Source: Archivesica marissinica (lineage: Eukaryota; Mollusca; Bivalvia; Venerida; Vesicomyidae). Taken from it: DNA of 64,000 nt. Shown here piece after piece: positions 41,701 to 47,600 of the stretch (within the stretch, counting starts at the first letter, position 1; each line of letters opens with the position of its first letter). The notes below the pieces were generated by a model that was not told the DNA's origin, searched no databases, and saw only the letters and a program-made list of their open reading frames with translations. The position numbers and the translations under genes were made by a program. Location of the stretch: positions 10,107,416 through 10,171,415 of the forward strand of contig CM026390.1 in the NCBI GenBank assembly GCA_014843695.1, in the 5' to 3' direction.

Positions 41701-41774
41701 TAAGATCCGGGTCCAACATTGTGTGCGGTGCTGCCATTTAGTTTCACAAAATCACGAGGTGCTCTGTCATACAT
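8470..41774 (-). CDS. STPG2: STPG2-like sperm-tail PG-rich repeat protein, exons 1-8 (3' end not in window)
   Basis: Eight minus-strand exons join in frame: 41774-41663, 40309-40188, 39580-39440, 38021-37857, 27496-27257, 21318-21205, 16489-16330 and 8723-8470. All borders are GT-AG and the phases agree (1 after exon 1, 0 after exons 2-6, 1 after exon 7, 0 after exon 8). The product so far is 436 residues. It carries about nine PG-rich repeats of the form PGPGxY, near residues 21, 63, 98, 172, 213, 263, 309, 352 and 398. The N-terminus MYDRAPR, the YAPFLS block and the GQAYGYEE/GPAYY block are what I remember of vertebrate STPG2; I ran no alignment. SHIPPO/STPGR proteins are associated with sperm flagella and axonemal microtubules, and the molecular role of STPG2 is not established. 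Human STPG2 is about 459 residues by memory, so most of the protein is here. No stop codon or poly(A) signal was found. The other candidate would be another STPGR paralogue. Confidence 0.85.
8830..8945 (-). mobile_element. possible SINE fragment (family F-like head)
   Basis: GCTGTCCGATTAGCGCATT on the minus strand matches the head of the element at 25081-25330. A second partial GCGCTAATGAGAC block lies about 70 bp away. It is a fragment only. Confidence 0.45.
8956..9085. repeat. about 21-bp tandem repeat, six copies
   Basis: Repeated GGATTAAATAGCGAGACATCA with small changes. Confidence 0.9.
9086..10398. other. unique AT-rich DNA in intron 7
   Basis: No gene or transposon signature was recognised. 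Short ORFs here have no family features. Confidence 0.55.
10399..10800. repeat. 80-bp tandem repeat, five copies
   Basis: ATGTCCTTCTAATAGTGTG recurs every 80 bp (10406, 10486, 10566, 10646, 10726). Confidence 0.95.
10907..11378 (+). mobile_element. TTAA MITE family P3 with internal 118-bp triplication
   Basis: TTAACCCTTTCCTTCATAGAG on the left and TCTATGAGGGAAACGGTTA on the right. ATATCTCCATACAAAC starts at 10945, 11063 and 11181, so the central 118 bp is present three times where other P3 copies have it once. The right TTAA has decayed to TTAT. Confidence 0.88.
11465..11696. mobile_element. TTAA MITE family P2
   Basis: TTAACCCATAACCTGCC on the left and GACAGGTTAAGGGTTAA on the right. The paired TCTGATCAGGATCTAT / GTCTGATCTGGCTCTATG blocks are as in the other P2 copies. 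Confidence 0.9.
11697..13339. other. unique DNA in intron 7
   Basis: No coding exon or repeat family was recognised. Confidence 0.55.
13340..13490 (-). mobile_element. SINE family C remnant
   Basis: Contains TTGGCTATCTTCCTCATGAG and TGATGGGATTTGAACC, matching the C-family body and B-box region in the same order. It is strongly diverged and both ends are lost. Confidence 0.55.
13624..15750 (+). mobile_element. TA-flanked MITE (family P0) hosting a 34-bp minisatellite
   Basis: The left end is TA-CAGCCAAACCTGTGTTA and the right end TGCTTAACACAGGTTTGACTG-TA, i.e. inverted termini with a TA duplication, as in Tc1/mariner-type elements. The right 130 bp matches the P0 copies at 32652, 36119 and 38898 (GATTCCCTTGACTGGCTGC, ACATTTGACCTCTATTAAGC). 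Those copies have one internal 34-bp unit, whereas this one has about 58. The single-copy form is about 220 bp without insertions. Confidence 0.88.
13629..15628. repeat. 34/35-bp minisatellite, about 58 copies
   Basis: The unit is ACCTGTGTTAGTGGTCACCT followed by CCATTAAGCAGCCA. The frequent variants are GTAGTCACC and an extra A before ACCTG. The variants are spatially clustered: the extra A is concentrated right of 14780. Confidence 0.97.
15753..16329. other. unique intronic DNA
   Basis: No recognised feature lies between the P0 element and exon 7. Confidence 0.55.
16330..16489 (-). CDS. STPG2: STPG2 exon 7
   Basis: 160 bp, residues 299-351 plus one base of codon 352. The acceptor is TTCATTTCAG and the donor ATTCCTG|GTAAGTTAC. 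It encodes APGSYNDPRNAFDSL and FGQTSVRFTPKQGGRYIP. Joining to exon 8 completes the Gly of YIP-GPGSY, so one PG repeat spans the intron. The phase-1 border on both sides is strong support. Confidence 0.88.
16615..17865 (-). mobile_element. SINE family E copy hosting a 33-bp minisatellite
   Basis: The left flank has the family-E tail (TTTATTGTAGCTCGATCGCG and CTCGAGACCTCATCCCTGATGG). The right flank has the part nearer the tRNA head (GGAGAGGCCGTGTGGAATTA, GTGTCTTGC..GCCTAAGG). Between them the GATGGAATCCATCGCCATGA core is repeated some 33 times. The simple copy at 6465-6697 has one core unit between the same flanks. The tRNA head itself has decayed. Confidence 0.85.
16705..17808. repeat. 33/29-bp minisatellite, about 33 copies
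   Basis: The unit is CTGATGGAATCCATCGCAAT followed by GAGAGAGGGAGAA, with 29-bp short forms. The short forms shift frame, so ORFs switch frame along the array. Confidence 0.96.
18144..18389 (-). mobile_element. TTAA MITE family P1
   Basis: TTAACCCATTCAACCCCAGG on the left and GGTGTTGAAAGGGTTAA on the right. The core is a near-palindrome around GACGGCTCATCACGAGCCGG. The length is 246 bp. Confidence 0.9.
18413..18672 (+). mobile_element. tRNA-derived SINE, family A (5' truncated)
   Basis: Starts within the tRNA-like head (GGTAATCCAGGAATCGCAAG, GTTCGATCCC). It continues with CTGACCCTAATAAAATTA, ACCGAGGTCTCGTGTCGGTG, GCACGTAAAAGAACCAGAGG and a tail GATAAATAAACGTAAA. The GTTAAACCGAGGTC..GCACGTAAAAGAACC block looks like a conserved invertebrate SINE core; I have not checked this against a library. 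Confidence 0.88.
18943..21196. repeat. 42-bp minisatellite, about 53 copies
   Basis: The unit is AAGGTTGCAGACAATGATAT, GTTTGGTTCATATCGGTACG, TC. A few early units carry GCCGGTAGCAATGAT in place of GCAGACAATGAT. Because 42 is a multiple of three, ORFs of up to about 550 codons run through it on the plus strand. They have no start context or non-repeat domain. Confidence 0.97.
21205..21318 (-). CDS. STPG2: STPG2 exon 6
   Basis: 38 codons, residues 261-298. It opens with the repeat GIPGPGKYDIKGTFDPEPPK and ends PPFMSQAK. The acceptor is CCTTTTTAG and the donor GCAAAA|GTAAGTTGG. Only about nine intronic bases separate the exon from a 2.2-kb array of a 42-bp repeat, which stops just short of the donor. 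Long ORFs on the plus strand run across this exon but are products of the array. Confidence 0.86.
21319..21810. other. unique intronic DNA
   Basis: No feature recognised. Confidence 0.55.
21811..22386. repeat. tandem duplication of a P2-containing unit (about 290 bp x 2)
   Basis: Two P2-like elements (21811-22037 and 22109-22311) are each followed by the same flank, CAGCTGG(T/C)AAAATCATG then TTAGGAGGGCAATGGTTAA. The outer ends of the elements are decayed (ATAA and TCAA instead of TTAA). The whole segment appears to have duplicated, not inserted twice. Confidence 0.8.
22387..23034. other. unique AT-rich DNA
   Basis: No feature recognised. Confidence 0.55.
23035..23245 (-). mobile_element. 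SINE family E, diverged
   Basis: Contains CTCATTCCTGATTGAATCCA, GAGAAGAGGCAATGTGG and the tail segment GATTACGATACAAGTTCTTG, in family-E order. The tRNA head is degraded. Confidence 0.7.
23592..23722 (+). mobile_element. SINE family A, 3' truncated
   Basis: Well-preserved tRNA-like head (GTAGTCCAGTGGTAACGCG, GCAGGTTCGATCCCC) and core up to CCGAGGTCTCGTG, where it stops. Confidence 0.85.
23739..23920 (-). mobile_element. SINE family A, inverted partner lacking the tRNA head
   Basis: Reads from the tail (ACGTTTATTTATCGTC) to GACTGTTACGGTCAGA. It faces the preceding copy about 16 bp away. The two share about 55 bp in inverted orientation and could pair in RNA. Confidence 0.85.
23921..25080. 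other. AT-rich DNA without recognised genes
   Basis: A minus-strand ORF of 75 codons at 24493-24720 has no recognisable domain or splice context. A short G-run/GA tract lies near 24360. Nothing else was seen. Confidence 0.5.
25081..25330 (-). mobile_element. tRNA-derived SINE, family F
   Basis: The minus-strand head is GTCCGATTAGCGCATTGGTTA, with GCAACCTGAGTTCGCTCC as the B-box region. The tail (left end) resembles family E (ATCAATCACTCTCG). The head differs from family E while the tail is related. Confidence 0.72.
25608..27002. repeat. 32-bp minisatellite, about 43 copies
   Basis: The unit is CCATCCAAAACATAATATAC then CTTTGTACCGAG. Single-base indels in A-runs make it 31-32 bp, so frames shift along the array. 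In the STPG2 sense strand every unit contains AAGGTATATT. Confidence 0.96.
27257..27496 (-). CDS. STPG2: STPG2 exon 5
   Basis: 80 codons, residues 181-260, the longest phase-0 exon here. The acceptor is TTATTTTCAG and the donor AAAAAG|GTAGGTTG. It contains KTYKGVHFGKLTSKRSDFIG and GPGPGEYEPY, then a charged helix-like tail (HEESQRYEANIPRYHEAIAKD). The preceding intron is about 10.4 kb. A 32-bp minisatellite begins about 255 bp past the donor. Confidence 0.88.
27634..27902 (-). mobile_element. tRNA-derived SINE, family B, with 13-bp target duplication
   Basis: The minus-strand head is CGCCTCCGTGGTCGAGTGG, then GGGTTCGAGCCCTG as a B box. The body has CGGTTAACCAGTACTTGGG in plus reading. It is flanked by the perfect direct repeat GTCAATAAAGTGT at 27621-27633 and 27903-27915. 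This is a complete, fairly young insertion. Confidence 0.9.
27970..28200 (+). mobile_element. SINE family E with internal (CT)n
   Basis: The tRNA-like 3' half is GGTGCGAAAGGTCCGGAGTT then CGAGCCC. A CT run of about 24 bases sits where the other copies have the GAGGGAGA segment. Then GGCGATGGATTCCATCAGG and the AATAAATTTGTATAAACTAA tail. Confidence 0.8.
28436..30246. repeat. 82-bp satellite array, about 22 copies
   Basis: The unit contains AGCATAGAAGTCAATGGGAG, TGGACACTTCGCTGACCGCC and GACCGATTTCTCTTGCATGC. The left part mixes several variants (GAACACAGG, GAACACCGGCCTTG, CTCACCACAGG). The right part, from about 29700, is seven practically identical CTCACCACAGG units. Confidence 0.97.
30247..31244. 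other. unique intronic DNA
   Basis: No feature recognised. Confidence 0.55.
31245..31372 (-). mobile_element. SINE family B, truncated copy (tail half)
   Basis: Matches 27650-27765 (TTTACGCCTACATCAGCACC, AGCGGTTAACCAGTACTTG) and stops before the tRNA-like head. Confidence 0.8.
31457..31697 (+). mobile_element. TTAA MITE family P1
   Basis: TTAACCCTTTCAACACCAC on the left and GGTGTTGAATGGGTTAA on the right. The core is GAGCCGACTCGTGACGAGCC. The length is 241 bp with intact TTAA on both sides. Confidence 0.92.
31751..32030. repeat. 150-bp tandem duplication
   Basis: AGATATTGTCTCAGTTTGAC begins at 31751 and 31901. Both copies contain GGGCAATAACTCTGG and ACAAGCCAGTATGGGCATAC. Further AACTC-type segments near 33080 and 33610 may belong to the same diverged family. 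Confidence 0.85.
32031..32650. other. unique intronic DNA
   Basis: No feature recognised, apart from a short C-run near 32088. Confidence 0.55.
32652..33069 (-). mobile_element. P0 MITE carrying a nested P3
   Basis: TA-CAGTCAAACCTGTCTTAA on the left and AACAGAGGTTTGACTG-TA on the right. The P3 element at 32666-32900 interrupts it at the TTAA next to the terminus. Confidence 0.88.
32666..32900 (-). mobile_element. TTAA MITE family P3 nested in P0
   Basis: TTAACCCTTTCCCTCATAGA, followed by AGCACCTCTTGGCG, at the left, and CTCTATGAAGGGTTAA at the right. This is the reverse orientation to the copy at 38912. Confidence 0.9.
33070..35063. other. mostly unique intronic DNA with SINE-C traces
   Basis: Diverged family-C pieces occur at about 33830-33990 (GGTAGCTGCCTCACATGAAA) and near 34790-34840 (GGATGAAGACCCTCCACC). 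The rest shows no gene or exon. Confidence 0.5.
35064..35241 (-). mobile_element. SINE family C
   Basis: The body has TGGCGACTCCCCAGCTG and the head region ACCATAACCACTCGGCAATGG (plus reading). The flanks CACTTTACATT and CACTTTGCATT form an 11-bp near-perfect target duplication. Confidence 0.75.
35297..35538 (-). mobile_element. TTAA MITE family P1
   Basis: TTAACCCTTTCAACACCAAG on the left and GGTGTTGAAAGGGTTAA on the right. The core is GACGGCTCGTCACGAGCCGG. The length is 242 bp. Confidence 0.92.
35539..36116. other. unique intronic DNA
   Basis: No feature recognised. Confidence 0.55.
36119..36465 (+). mobile_element. P0 MITE carrying a nested P1
   Basis: TA-CAGTCAAACTTGTGTTAA on the left and ACAGGTTTGACTG-TA on the right. 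It has one copy of the 34-bp unit that forms the array at 13629. P1 (36211-36451) interrupts it at TGGCTGC-TTAA. Confidence 0.9.
36211..36451 (+). mobile_element. TTAA MITE family P1 nested in P0
   Basis: Intact TTAA on both sides and nearly identical to the copy at 31457. Removing it and one TTAA recreates the P0 terminus as found uninterrupted at 15722-15750. Confidence 0.93.
36480..36562 (+). mobile_element. SINE family E, 5'-truncated tail
   Basis: CTCGAGAGTGATTAAACTAA, then CACAATCGAGCTGAAATAAA and TTGTATTAAACTAAAC, the 3' portion of family E only. Confidence 0.75.
36657..37104. repeat. 29/31-bp minisatellite, about 15 copies
   Basis: ACATGGAGTAACCAGAATGT followed by a TATATATA run of variable length. 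The length classes differ by one TA. A family-A SINE starts directly at the right border. Confidence 0.96.
37105..37377 (+). mobile_element. SINE family A, full length
   Basis: The tRNA-like head is GTAGTTCAGTGGTTAACACG, with CAGGTTCGATCCCCTCG. The core has GTGCACGTAACAGAAACAGA and GTCTCTGTCTGTATCATTGC, and the tail is GATAAATAAACGTAAACC. Confidence 0.9.
37531..37815 (-). mobile_element. SINE family A, full length, inverted
   Basis: Plus reading runs from GCTACCGGTTGCCCATATGA through GGTTCTTTTACATGCACAGT and GTCAGACGGGGGATCGAATC to AACCACTGGACTACAGATCC. It is inverted relative to the copy about 150 bp to the left and ends about 40 bp from the exon 4 donor. Confidence 0.9.
37857..38021 (-). 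CDS. STPG2: STPG2 exon 4
   Basis: 55 codons, residues 126-180. The acceptor is GTATATTGCAG and the donor CAT|GTAAGTATAA, a near-perfect 5' splice site. The product contains APSIPTPGQAYGYEE and ISIGPAYYG, the variant PG repeat of this family. A minus-strand SINE ends about 40 bp past the donor, so the intron side of this exon has been invaded while the splice signal survives. Confidence 0.88.
38181..38317. repeat. 44-bp tandem repeat, three copies
   Basis: ATGTTCCCGAACACCCCTTG recurs at 38181, 38225 and 38269. Confidence 0.93.
38319..38372. repeat. perfect 23-bp inverted repeat, 8-bp loop
   Basis: Arms CATACTCGCCTATAAGGCAA(TCT) at 38319-38341 and the exact reverse complement at 38350-38372. 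It directly follows the 44-bp repeat. It is strong as DNA cruciform or RNA hairpin and has no recognised family. Confidence 0.92.
38373..38895. other. unique intronic DNA
   Basis: Nothing recognised. Confidence 0.55.
38898..39307 (-). mobile_element. P0 MITE carrying a nested P3
   Basis: TA-CAGTCAAACCTGTCTTAA on the left and ACACAGGTTTGACTG-TA on the right. It contains one 34-bp unit (GGTTGGCTGCTTAATAGAGG reading). P3 occupies the TTAA next to the left terminus. Confidence 0.9.
38912..39147 (+). mobile_element. TTAA MITE family P3 nested in P0
   Basis: TTAACCCTTTCCTTCATAGAG on the left and CTATGAGGGAAAGGTTAA on the right. It is in the opposite orientation to the P3 nested in the P0 at 32652. 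Confidence 0.92.
39325..39410 (-). mobile_element. SINE family C remnant
   Basis: Contains AGTATTTCAGGCACCAGTGG and AGTGCCGACCTTAAAGC, diverged family-C body, ending about 30 bp before the exon 3 donor. Confidence 0.5.
39440..39580 (-). CDS. STPG2: STPG2 exon 3
   Basis: 47 codons, residues 79-125, containing KRFTEMLVENPGPGAYNV. The acceptor is GTTTTGCAG. I chose the donor TTGGG|GTAGGC because it ends in phase 0 and joins exon 4 in frame. A downstream alternative, TTTAAG|GTCGGC, would lengthen the exon and break the phase. The first 3' splice site is well supported; the exact end is slightly less so. Confidence 0.8.
39603..39856. other. intron 2 DNA: (TA)n and unique sequence
   Basis: A short TATATA run at 39603-39617. 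A possible degraded tRNA-like segment (GACTTGAACCAACGACTTGC, near 39648) is too weak to assign to a SINE family. Confidence 0.4.
39960..40090. repeat. 66-bp tandem duplication
   Basis: AAAATTGGTCAACAATGGCA and the following bases up to GTGAAGAAC occur twice, with one base change near the junction. Confidence 0.9.
40188..40309 (-). CDS. STPG2: STPG2 exon 2
   Basis: Residues 38-78. The acceptor is TTACTTTCAG and the donor GTCCAG|GTATAA. The split codon with exon 1 gives Asp, followed by GYAPFLSMTSRETF and the repeat APGPGHYDPAF. The YAPFLS motif directly before the second PG repeat matches the STPG2 layout. The intron to exon 1 is about 1.35 kb and holds a TTAA MITE and a SINE. Confidence 0.87.
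40348..40578 (+). mobile_element. TTAA MITE family P3
   Basis: TTAACCATTTCCTTCATAGAG on the left and TATGAGGGAAAGGGTTAA on the right, in intron 1. A small internal deletion removes GCCATTTAGC compared with the other copies. Confidence 0.9.
40731..40983 (-). mobile_element. SINE family C, best copy, with 12-bp target duplication
   Basis: The minus-strand head is CCTGCGTGGGCGAGTGGTTA, then AGGTTCGAATCCCACTGG. The body has CTGCTTGGAGGGGCATCCGG and the 3' end GACGTTAAACCCCAAAAAC. It is flanked by TCGTAATTTGTT at 40719-40730 and 40984-40995. Confidence 0.9.
40996..41662. other. rest of intron 1
   Basis: No feature except a C-run near 41468. Confidence 0.55.
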
Positions 41775-41804
41775 CTTTAAATGTTATAACTCTTGGTCGT
41801 TATT
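41663..41804 (-). CDS. STPG2: STPG2 exon 1 (start codon, 5'UTR tail)
   Basis: The coding part is 41774-41663 (37 codons plus one base). It begins MYDRAPRDFVKLNG and contains the first PG repeat, GPGSYD. The donor reads GCAG|GTAGGA. Upstream of the ATG the transcript reads 30 untranslated bases back to a polypyrimidine-CAG acceptor at 41805-41807 (TTTTATTTTTCAG). A non-coding leader exon must therefore lie further right. The first ATG of the exon is the conserved start, which supports the choice. Confidence 0.85.
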
Positions 41805-41913
41805 CTGAAAAATAAAACTAATAAGATTACATGGCATATAAGATTTCTTTTATATTTACATTCACATATGTGATGAAATGAATACTACAGGTACAGAAAA
41901 AAAAGAAAAGAAT

Positions 41914-44622
41914 ATGCCTTGTCACATTAGATGACATCAGTTGCAGTATGCTTTGTCACATTAGATGACATCAGTTGCAGCATGCTTTGTCACATTAGAT
42001 GACATCAGTTGCAGTATGCTTTGTCACATTAGATGACATCAGTTGCAGCATGCTTTGTCACATTAGATGACATCAGTTGCAGAATGCGTTGTCACATTAG
42101 ATGACATCAGTTGCAGTATGCTTTGTCACATTAGATGACATCAGTTGCAGTATGTTTTGTCACATTAGATGACATCAGTTGCAGCATACTTTGTCACATT
42201 AGATGACATCAGTTGCAGAATGCTTTGTCACATTAGATGACATCACTTGCAGTATGCTTTGTCACATTAGATGACATCAGTTGCAGTATGCTTTGTCACA
42301 TTAGATGACATCAGTTGCAGTATGCTTTGTCACATTAGATGACATCAGTTGCAGTATGCTTTGTCACATTAGATGACATCAGTTGCAGTATGCTTTGTCA
42401 CATTAGATGACAACAGTTGTAGTATGCGTGCTTTGCCGCATTAGGTAACACCAGTCACCGACTACTTTGACACAATAGATGACAACAGTTGTAGTATGTG
42501 TACTTTGCCGCATTAGGTAACACCAGTCACCGACTACTTTGACACAATAGATGACACCAGCTGTAGTATGTGTACTTTGACACATTAGGTAACACCAGTC
42601 ACCGACTACTTTGACACAATAGATGACAACAGTTGTAGTATGTGTGCTTTGCCGCATTAGGTAACACCAGTCACCTACTACTTTGACACAATAGATGACA
42701 ACAGTTGTAGTATGTGTACTTTGCCGCATTAGGTAACACCAGTCATAGACTACTTTGACACAATAGATGACACCAGCTGTAGTATGTGTGCTTTGCCGCA
42801 TTAGGTAACACCAGTCATCGACTACTTTGACACATTAGATGACAACAGTTGTAGTATGCGTGCTTTGCCGCATTAGGTAACACCAGTCACCGACTACTTT
42901 GACACATTAGATGACAACAGTTGTAGTATGCGTGCTTTGCCGCATTAGGTAACACCAGTCACCGACTACTTTGACACATTAGATGACAACAGTTGTAGTA
43001 TGCGTGCTTTGCCGCATTAGGTAACACCAGTCACCGACTACTTTGACACATTAGATGACAACAGTTGTAGTATGCGTGCTTTGCCGCATTAGGTAACACC
43101 AGTCACCGACTACTTTGACACATTAGATGACAACAGTTGTAGTATGCGTGCTTTGCCGCATTAGGTAACACCAGTCACCGACTACTTTGACACATTAGAT
43201 GACAACAGTTGTAGTATGCGTGCTTTGCCGCATTAGGTAACACCAGTCACCGACTACTTTGACACATTAGATGACAACAGTTGTAGTATGCGTGCTTTGC
43301 CGCATTAGGTAACACCAGTCACCGACTACTTTGACACATTAGGTAACACCAGTCACCGACTACTTTGACACATTAGATGACAACAGTTGTAGTATGTGTA
43401 CTTTGCCGCATTAGGTAACACCAGTCACCGACTACTTTGACACAATAGATGACACCAGTTGTAGTGTGTATGCTTTGCCGCATTAGGTAACACCAGTCAC
43501 CGACTACTTTGACACATTAGGTAACACCAGTCACCGACTACTTTGACACATTAGATGACAACAGTTGTAGTATGTGTACTTTGCCACATTAGGTAACACC
43601 AGTCACCGACTACTTTGACACATTAGATAACATCAGTTGTCGATTACATTGTTGTATGATGACAGTTCCAGTGTGCTTTGTTACACTACTTGGCACAAAT
43701 TGCATTATGCCCTATTACATTAGATGACACTAGTTGCAGTCTACATCAATTGCTGTATTGCTTGTTGCATTAGATGACATCAGTTGCAGTATGCTTTGTC
43801 AAATTAGATGACATCAGTTGCAGAATGCTTTGTCACATTAGATGACATCACTTGCAGTATGCTTTGTCACATTAGATGACATCAGTTGCAGTATGCTTTG
43901 TCACATTAGATGACATCAGTTGCAGTATGCTTTGTCACATTAGATGACATCAGTTGCAGTATGCTTTGTCACATTAGATGACATCACTTGCAGTATGCTT
44001 TGTCACATTAGATGACATCAGTTGCAGTATGCTTTGTCACATTAGATGACATCACTTTCAGTATGCATTGTCGCATTAGATGACATCAGTTGCAGTTTGC
44101 TGTGTGACACCAGTTGCAGTGTGGTTTGCTGTATTAGATGACTCCAGATCAGGCAGTGTGATTTGTTGCATTAGATGACACCAGTTGCAGTGTGGTTTGA
44201 TGCATTAGATGACAACAGTTGCAGTGCGCTTTCTCACACTAGATGATGCCAGTTGCAGTGTCATTTCTCACACTAGATGATGCCAGTTGCAATGTCATTT
44301 CTCACACTAGATGATGCCAGTTGCAATGTCATTTCTCACACTAGATGATGCCAGTTTCAATGTCATTTCTCACACTAGATGATGCAAGTAGTAGTGTGCT
44401 TTGTCACATTAGATGACACAAATTGCAGTATGCTTCGTCACAATAGATGACACAAATTGCAGTGTGCTTTGTCACATTAGATGACACACATTGCATTGCA
44501 CTCTGCTGCATAAAATTACACTAATGGTAGTGTACTTTGCAATATTAGACGGGAACAGTAGCAATGTGGTTTGTTGCATTAGATGACACCAGTTGTAGTG
44601 TAGTATATGACATTAGATGACA
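41914..44622. repeat. 34-bp repeat array with central 71-bp dimer zone
   Basis: The outer parts (41914-42415 and 43765-44110) are monomers around TTTGTCACATTAGATGACAT, CAGTTGCAGTATGC. The centre (42415-43640) is a 71-bp dimer of CATTAGGTAACACCAGTCAC, CGACTAC and CATTAGATGACAACAGTTGT, AGTATGCG. The right edge (44100-44622) is strongly diverged monomers. Confidence 0.95.
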
Positions 44623-44696
44623 TTCTGCTCTTTCATCTGCTACTCCAATACTCTCACTATGTGTGCACTCTGACATAATGATTCTCTTTCTGCTTT

Positions 44697-47600
44697 TCAA
44701 CAGTGACAGTGTGTTGGGGTTGTCTGTCTGGCTGCAGTGACAGTAGGTGTTGTCTGTCTGGTCGCAGTGACAGTAGGTGTTGTCTGTCTGTCTGCAGTGA
44801 CAGTAGGGGTTGTGTGTCTGGTTGCAGTGACAGTAGGTGTTGACTGTCTGGTTGCAGTGACAGTTACTGTAGTGGTTGTCTGTTTGGCCACAGTGACAGG
44901 ATGTGTTGCCTGTCTGGCCACAGTGACAGTAGGGGTTGTCTGTTTGGCCACAGTGACAGGATGTCTGGCCACAGTGACAGTAGGTGTTGTCTGTCTGTCC
45001 GCAGTAACAGTAGAGGTTGTCTGTATGGTCGCAGTAACAGTAGGGGTTGTCAGTCTGGTGACAGTGACAGTAGGTGTTGTCTGTCTGGTCGCAGTGACAG
45101 TAGGGGTTGTCTGTCTGGTCGCAGTGACAGTAGGGGTTGTCTGTCTGGTTGCAGTGACAGTAGGGGTTGTGTGTCTGGTCGCAGTGACAGTAGGGGTTGT
45201 CTGTCTGGTCGCAGTGACAGTAGGGGTTGTCTGTCAGGCCGCAGTGACAGTAGGTGTTGCCTGTCTGGCCACAGTGACAGTAGGTGTTGTCTGGCAGGCC
45301 GCAGTGACAGTAGGTGTTGTCTGTATGTCCACAGTGACAGTAGGGGTTGTTTGTCTGGTTGCAGTGACAGTAGGTGTTGTCTGTCTGTCCACAGTAACAG
45401 TAGGTGTTGTCTGTCTGCAGTAACAGTAGGTGTTTTCTGTCTGTCTGCAGTAACAATAGGTGTTGTCAGTTTGGTCGCAATGACAGTAGGGGTTGTGTGT
45501 CTGGTCGCAGTGACAGTAGAGGTTGTCTGTCTGTCCGCAGTGACAGTAGAGGTTGTCTGTCTGGCCACAGTGACAGTAGGTGTTGTCTGTCTGGCCACAG
45601 TGACAGTAGGGGTTGTGTGTCTGGTCGCAGTGACAGTAGGGGTTGTCTGTCTGGCCACAGTGACAGTAGGTGTTGTCTGTCTGTCTGTCTGCAGTGACAG
45701 TAGGTGTTGTATGTCTGGCCACAGTGACAGTAGGGTGTTGTCTGTCTATCCGCAGTGACAGTAGGTGTTGTTTGTCTATCCGCAGTGACAGTAGGTGTTG
45801 TCTGTCTGGCCACAGTGACAGTAGGTGTTGTCTGTCTGGCCGCAGTAACAGTAGGGGTTGTGTGTCTGGTCGCAGTGACAGTAGAGGTTGTCTGTCTGTC
45901 CGCAGTGACAGTAGAGGTTGTCTGTCTGGCCACAGTGACAGTAGGTGTTATCTGTCTGGCCACAGTGATAGTAGGGATTGTGTGTCTGGTCGCAGTGACA
46001 GTAGGGGTTGTCTGTCTGGCCACAGTGACAGTAGGTGTTGTCTGTCTGTCTGTCTGCAGTGACAGTAGGTGTTGTATGTCTGGCCACAGTGACAGTAGGG
46101 TGTTGTCTGTCTATCCGCAGTGACAGTAGGTGTTGTTTGTCTATCCGCAGTGACAGTAGGTGTTGTCTGTCTGGCCACAGTGACAGTAGGTGTTGTCTGT
46201 CTGGCCGCAGTAACAGTAGGGGTTGTGTGTCTGGTCGCAGTGACAGTAGAGGTTGTGTGTCTGTCCGCAGTGACAGTAGAGGTTGTCTGTCTGGCCACAG
46301 TGACAGTAGGTGTTGTCTGTCTGGCCACAGTGACAGTAGGGATTGTGTGTCTGGTCGCAGTGACAGTAGGGGTTGTCTGTCTGGCCACAGTAACAGTAGG
46401 TGTTGTATGTCTGTCTGCAGTGACAGTAGGTGTTGTATGTCTGGCCACAGTGACAGTAGGTGTTGTCTGTCTATCCGCAGTGACAGTAGGTGTTGTCTGT
46501 CTATCCGCAGTGACAGTAGGTGTTGTCTGTCTGGCCACAGTGACAGTAGGTGTTGTCTGTCTGGCCGCAGTAACAGTAGGGGTTGTGTGTCTGGTCGCAG
46601 TGACAGTAGAGGTTGTCTGTCTGTCCGCAGTGACAGTAGAGGTTGTCTGTCTGGCCACAGTGACAGTAGGTGTTGTCTGTCTGGCCACAGTGACAGTAGG
46701 GATTGTGTGTCTGGTCGCAGTGACAGTAGGGGTTGTCTGTCTGGCCACAGTGACAGTAGGTGTTGTCTGTCTGGCCACAGTGACAGTAGGTGTTGTCTGT
46801 CTATCCACAGTGACAGTAGGTGTTGTCTGTCTATCCGCAGTGACAGTAGGTGTTGTCTGTCTGGCCACAGTGACAGTAGGTGTTGTGTGTCTGGCGCAGT
46901 GACAGTAGAGGTTGTCTGTCTGTCCGCAGTGACAGTAGAGGTTGTCTGTCTGTCCGCAGTGACAGTAGAGGTTGTCTGTCTGGCCACAGTGACAGTAGGT
47001 GTTGTCTGTCTGGCCACAGTGACAGTAGGTGTTGTCTGTCTGTCTGCAGTGACAATAGGTGTTGTCTGTCTGGCCACAGTGACAGTAGGTGTTGTCTGTC
47101 TATCCGCAGTGACAGTAGGTGTTGTCTGTCTGGCCACAGTGACAGTAGGTGTTGTCTGTCTGTCCACAGTGACAGTAGGGGTTGTCTGTTTGGCCATAGT
47201 GACAGTAGGGGTTGTCTGTCTGGTCGCAGTGACTGTAGGTGTTGTCTGTCTGGCCACAGTGACAGTAGGGGTTGTCTGTTTGGCCATAGTGACAGTAGGG
47301 GTTGTGTGTCTGGTCGCAGTGACAGTAGGTGTTGTCTGTCTGGTCGCAGTGACAGTAAGGGTTGTCTGTCTGGCCACAGTGACAGTTGGGGTTGTCTGTC
47401 TGGCCACAGTGACAGTATGTGTTGTCTCTCAGTCCGCAGTGACAGTAGGGGTTGTCTGTCTGGCCGCAGTGACAGTAGGGGTTGTCTGTCTGGTCGCAGT
47501 GACAGTAGGGGTTGTCTGTCTGGCCATAGTGACAGTAGGGGTTGTCTGTCTGGTCGCAGTGACAGTAGGGGTTGTCTGTCTGGCCACAGTGACAGTAGTT

